A DNA stretch of 8,549 nt from Candidatus Latescibacterota bacterium (GTDB taxonomy: Bacteria > JAAXHH01 > JABIQT01), in assembly GCA_018667995.1 (NCBI GenBank), contig JABIQT010000171.1, forward strand, positions 1-8,549, given 5' to 3'. The position numbers were made by a program, and so were the translations under genes. Below, in pieces: positions 6,415 through 8,549 of the stretch. The first letter of the stretch is position 1. Each line of letters opens with the position of its first letter. The notes beneath the pieces were generated by a model. It did not search any database and had not been told where the DNA came from. It saw nothing but the letters and a program-made list of their open reading frames with translations.

Positions 6415-7137
6415 CTATTGGGGTGCAGTTGCTCCGCTATCGGCTCTTATCAGAACGAAACATACGGATTCGCTACGCCAGCGTTCCATAGTTTGTACGC
6501 CCGTGAGTCGCACGGCCGTGGCACTTGCTGTTACGCCAAAAGACGTTTCCGTTGTTCCCTTGAACAGCCTTCGCTGTCTGGCCGCAATAGAATAGGCGAG
6601 TTCCTGGCGTGCCTGACGTTCAGCCTCCCGCCAGCTATTTTCCTCGTAGTAATACGCCCGCGCCATGCCTACCGCATAGACGCCGTTACTGTCTTTGGGG
6701 ATGTCTGTAACCCAGGAAGGGGGCGCATGCTGAGGGATGGTTCCGACTTCAGCGTCATAGTGGTCAGGTCGGCGCGTAGCTGCCAGGACCATGACCATTC
6801 CCGATGCCTCAACGGTGTCCAGAAAACATGGTGTCGCAGCTTTCCCAGGCTGTTCAAGAAACACCTCGCCCTGGTAGACGGTTCTGCCGCCGGGTAGCAT
6901 CTGGAACAGCCGTTCACCCTTAATGGTCGTTTCCGCAGCTATTCTGAGTTGGTACATGGCGTCTCGTACCGCTTGCGAAACCGAACTGTCCCGCTTTGCG
7001 TAGGCTCGAGACAGGCCCACAGCAAAGTGTACCCCACTCTCCTCGGGCATTTTCAAGAACCAGGGAGGGTAGTCGGCGAGTTTGGCAGCTGAAACCCAAA
7101 TAAATGAAGCTGTCAGCATGCTGGTCAGAATGAGCAT
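6415..7137 (-). CDS. Exported protein with two LPP20-like domains
   Basis: A 240-residue protein. Residues 1-17 (MLILTSMLTASFIWVSA) form a signal peptide likely cut before AKLADY. There is no lipobox cysteine, unlike its upstream neighbour. The mature protein is an internal duplication: PPWFLKMPEESGVHFAVG (24-41) is echoed by PPSWVTDIPKDSNGVYAVG (139-157). Each is followed by a RAY motif, an Ala/Arg-rich helix and a final strand (MVMVLAA, CFVLIRA). This layout is that of the LPP20 lipoprotein family, whose members sit in the outer membrane with poorly known roles. The start, ATG at 7135-7137, has GAGG 5 bases upstream on this strand. It lies 126 bases downstream of the LPP20 lipoprotein gene, with a hairpin between them. 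An envelope structural or assembly role is inferred from family and location only. Confidence 0.72.
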   Translation of the reverse strand: MLILTSMLTASFIWVSAAKLADYPPWFLKMPEESGVHFAVGLSRAYAKRDSSVSQAVRDAMYQLRIAAETTIKGERLFQMLPGGRTVYQGEVFLEQPGKAATPCFLDTVEASGMVMVLAATRRPDHYDAEVGTIPQHAPPSWVTDIPKDSNGVYAVGMARAYYYEENSWREAERQARQELAYSIAARQRRLFKGTTETSFGVTASATAVRLTGVQTMERWRSESVCFVLIRADSGATAPQ

Positions 7138-7186
7138 TTAGACCTCGATAGTGTTCCTGGATTCAGGGGTATCCGAAAACAGAGAG

Positions 7187-7224
7187 GGCCACGAACCAGT
7201 ACCGACAATTACTGATTCATGGCC
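7187..7224 (-). terminator. 15-bp hairpin between the two LPP20-type genes
   Basis: Arms GGCCACGAACCAGTA (7187-7201) and TACTGATTCATGGCC (7210-7224) enclose an 8-base loop. On the plus strand two positions would be C-A mismatches. In minus-strand RNA both become G-U wobbles, so the stem is unbroken there. This favours function in the minus-strand transcript that reads out of the LPP20 lipoprotein gene. The run after it (CUCUCUGUUUUCGG) has only four consecutive U, seven bases away, so it may be a weak terminator, an RNA-stabilising hairpin or an attenuator. Confidence 0.55.
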
Positions 7225-7263
7225 ACACTTGCTGTATCTGATTAGTATACCAAAACGCTCAGG

Positions 7264-7851
7264 TCAGTTCCCCTGATTCTTCTTCCATTGCTCGAAACGA
7301 TCAATTTCATCATCCAATTCATCAAAAGCCTCTGTTGCCCGGAAGCGGGTATAGAGATTCTGGTTGGCTTTTATCTTTGCCATCAACTGTTGATTGGCCT
7401 CACCGATTGGCATCTCCATGAGCACATAGGATCTCCAGATCTGTCGCTCCTGTTGCAGATCCTGCTTGCTGATTCGGCTTCCATGTAAAACTGTGCTGAC
7501 AACTGATTTGTACGCCAAGGTAAACTGATCGAGGTACTCTGAACCGTCACCTACACCGACTTCTTCTTGAAACCGCTTCTGAAGGCCATTAAACTTTACT
7601 TCCATCTGCTGTGCGAGCTGATTTCGTCCCTCGGTCTGGGCTTTGTTTATTGCGAGCTGCATGTCGCTGGAGGTAGCCGTCGCTGCGGCAAAAAGGTAGT
7701 TTGGATCTTGAGGCACATCGGTGAACCAATTGGGGGCCCGCTTGAGGATTTCAGAATTAGGCACTGGCGTAAGATCGACGATCTTCGAGCCGCCGCCGCA
7801 TCCTGTTATCGCCAGGGCAAACAGAACTGCCGCGACTACGGAGCGATTCAT
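7264..7851 (-). CDS. LPP20-family lipoprotein
   Basis: A 195-residue lipoprotein. The signal peptide MNRSVVAAVLFALAITGC ends in a clear lipobox (I15-T16-G17-C18), with Gly at +2 and no inner-membrane retention Asp, so an outer-membrane lipoprotein is inferred if a Lol system is present. The mature part opens with a Gly-Ser linker, then APNWFTDVPQDPNYLFAAAT (45-64), the WF...P...Y/F signature of LPP20, then a long helix rich in Gln and Ala (AINKAQTEGRNQLAQQMEVK), and a closing strand IWRSYVLMEMP that ends the domain. The C-terminal 45 residues are charged (ELDDEIDRFEQWKKNQGN) and probably helical. The start is ATG 7851, set by AAGGAG 8 bases upstream; a longer frame from 7869 would add six residues across that site. 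Its role is unknown. Confidence 0.8.
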   Translation of the reverse strand: MNRSVVAAVLFALAITGCGGGSKIVDLTPVPNSEILKRAPNWFTDVPQDPNYLFAAATATSSDMQLAINKAQTEGRNQLAQQMEVKFNGLQKRFQEEVGVGDGSEYLDQFTLAYKSVVSTVLHGSRISKQDLQQERQIWRSYVLMEMPIGEANQQLMAKIKANQNLYTRFRATEAFDELDDEIDRFEQWKKNQGN

Positions 7852-8030
7852 GGCATATTCTCCTTTCAAAACTTCGTGATACGACCGGAATTGCCGAACA
7901 ATCTCGCTATTGGGCTAGCGCGAACAATGTTATCGGTGAGCTACTCCTATTATCTTAGTATCTATACACGGTAGACGCCACTCCATTGGTGAATGTTCCA
8001 CAAAATTCTCACCGACCTCAGCAGGAATAT

Positions 8031-8073
8031 ACAGACTTGTCTGTCATAGTGTACAGATTTACATTCGGCTGTA
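8031..8073. promoter_or_regulatory. Cluster of ACAG/CTGT half-sites, possible operator
   Basis: ACAGAC-TT-GTCTGT (8031-8044) is a perfect inverted repeat. Its CTGT (8041-8044) and the next ACAG (8053-8056) are 8 bases apart, giving CTGT-N8-ACAG, the half-site spacing of the proteobacterial LexA box. TACAG (8052-8056) and CTGTA (8069-8073) form a further pair. The N8 is not AT-rich, and the organism's LexA motif is unknown, so LexA binding is only a hypothesis. A dimeric regulator site is the safer reading. Confidence 0.4.
8037..8065 (+). promoter_or_regulatory. Possible sigma-70-type promoter for the AIM24-like gene
   Basis: TTGTCT (8037-8042) and TACATT (8060-8065) are 17 bases apart, each matching the consensus in four of six positions. 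This would give a leader of about 75 bases, and the half-site cluster would overlap the promoter. The evidence is weak. Confidence 0.3.
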
Positions 8074-8147
8074 ATGCAAGACGCCTCGATAGGAAATCGA
8101 TCGCCATCACTATATCTACCGTCTCCTCACAGATAGAAAGGTGAAGT

Positions 8148-8549
8148 ATGGAATGCCACGAAGTGGATTATTAGCTGTTCTGTGATGACATGCAAGTCGT
8201 TGAGGTGGAACTGGATCCGGGCGGAAACCGTGGTCGCGGAAGCCGGTGCAATGAACTGGATGGAGGAGGGGATTACCCTCGAAGCACGCATGGGGGAGGG
8301 ATGTGCACAGAATGAGAGCATTTTTGGAAAGCTGCTGAACGTGGGAAAGAGTCTCCTTACGGGTGAATCAATTTTTATGACTCACTTCACGAACGAGGGA
8401 CAGGGCAAGAAGCTTGTAGCTTCTGGCGCGCCCTGTCCTTGTAAGATCATCGCACTCGATATGTCCACGATAGGAGGCAAGATTCTCTGTCAGAAGGATG
8501 CCTTTCTCTGTGCGGCCCTGGGAACGGAAGTTAGCATTCACTCAGCGGC
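8148..8549 (+). pseudogene. AIM24 family (TIGR00266-like) gene with in-frame TAG and frameshift, runs off window
   Basis: From ATG 8148, with AAAGGTG at 8137-8143 as ribosome site, the frame reads MECHEVDY, then TAG (8172-8174), then LFCDDMQVVEVELDPG. The family pattern is H.V.Y.(I/L)(F/Y)G.DMQ.VEVELDPGE, so both sides of the stop belong together. After DPG one extra G (about 8220-8224) shifts the frame. The homology resumes as ETVVAEAGAMNWMEEGITLE, then IFGKLLNVGKSLLTGESIFM and KIIALDMSTIGGKILCQKDA, open to the window end with no further stop. AIM24-type bacterial proteins are beta-sandwich proteins of unknown function. Two independent lesions within 55 bases suggest a true pseudogene, though the frameshift alone could be an error. 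Re-initiation at ATG 8190 would still meet the frameshift. TAG ends three other genes here, so recoding is unlikely. Confidence 0.82.

Larger units (their letters stand above)
7852..8147. other. Divergent intergenic region between LPP20 lipoprotein and AIM24-like gene
   Basis: These 296 bases hold no gene I can support. They contain the minus-strand ribosome site AAGGAG (7860-7865), a small inverted repeat CGCTA/TAGCG (7905-7909 and 7916-7920), a cluster of ACAG/CTGT half-sites (8031-8073), an inverted repeat TCGAT/ATCGA (8086-8090 and 8096-8100) and the plus-strand AAAGGTG (8137-8143) before ATG 8148. Promoters for both directions must lie here. I could not pick out a convincing minus-strand one. 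Confidence 0.6.

Noticed and set aside
6406-6897. Plus-strand open frame opposite the two-domain LPP20-like gene
   Set aside because: The translation is Cys/Arg-rich and featureless, while the minus strand has a signal peptide and duplicated domain.
7228-7250. TATACT as a -10 element for a separate minus-strand promoter of the second LPP20-type gene
   Set aside because: No acceptable -35 hexamer lies 16-18 bases upstream, so a promoter cannot be supported.
8172-8174. TAG read as a sense codon in the AIM24-like gene
   Set aside because: TAG terminates the MBL-fold, RraA and phosphatase-like genes and the two-domain LPP20-like gene at natural family ends, so it is a working stop here. The nearby frameshift also favours gene decay.
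8127-8321. Minus-strand 64-codon open frame near the right end
   Set aside because: It is antisense to the AIM24-like homology and has no motif of its own.
1-8549. CRISPR arrays, tRNA or rRNA genes, insertion sequences
   Set aside because: No regularly spaced repeats, tRNA-like cloverleaf, rRNA-like stretch, transposase or terminal inverted repeats were seen on either strand by eye.

Overview
This is bacterial DNA of moderate GC content, close to 50% by eye. Standard stop codons (TAA, TAG and TGA) are all used, and ATG starts are mixed with GTG and possibly TTG. A lipoprotein with a clear lipobox and an LPP20-type partner point to a diderm envelope. The gene mix (DgoD-like enolase-superfamily enzyme, five-bladed-propeller glycosidase-like protein, large RraA-family protein, ECF sigma remnant, Sfp-type PPTase, DinB, AIM24, LPP20) resembles uncultivated Poribacteria/Latescibacteria-type genomes. 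That placement is an impression from protein family resemblance only and was not tested.

Left part (1-3261), all on the plus strand and closely spaced: the C-terminal end of a metallo-beta-lactamase-fold hydrolase; an MTA/SAH-nucleosidase-like protein whose usual catalytic Asp is Asn; a D-galactonate-dehydratase-like enzyme with every expected active-site residue; and a beta-propeller GH43/GH32-like protein. The last two look like a sugar or sugar-acid module.

Middle part (3262-6384), plus strand: a decayed ECF sigma-factor remnant whose start codon appears to be ATC; an intact Sfp-type phosphopantetheinyl transferase; a DinB-family gene overlapping it by 4 bases and broken by a one-base deletion; an intact RraA-family protein that could be the aldolase partner of the dehydratase; and a small exported protein-tyrosine-phosphatase-like protein with a CX4R active-site loop.

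Right part (6415-8549): two minus-strand LPP20-type envelope genes, one a lipoprotein and the other an exported protein with the domain duplicated. A 15-bp hairpin separates them. Across a 296-bp divergent intergenic region with several ACAG/CTGT half-sites lies a plus-strand AIM24-family gene that runs off the window and carries both an in-frame TAG and a one-base frameshift.

The main oddity is that three of the eleven genes are damaged (sigma, DinB, AIM24), by substitutions as well as indels, while their neighbours are intact. Either this genome is eroding or the assembly has residual errors. I saw no tRNA, rRNA, CRISPR array, insertion sequence or complete mobile element, and nothing that I can defend as a wholly new system.
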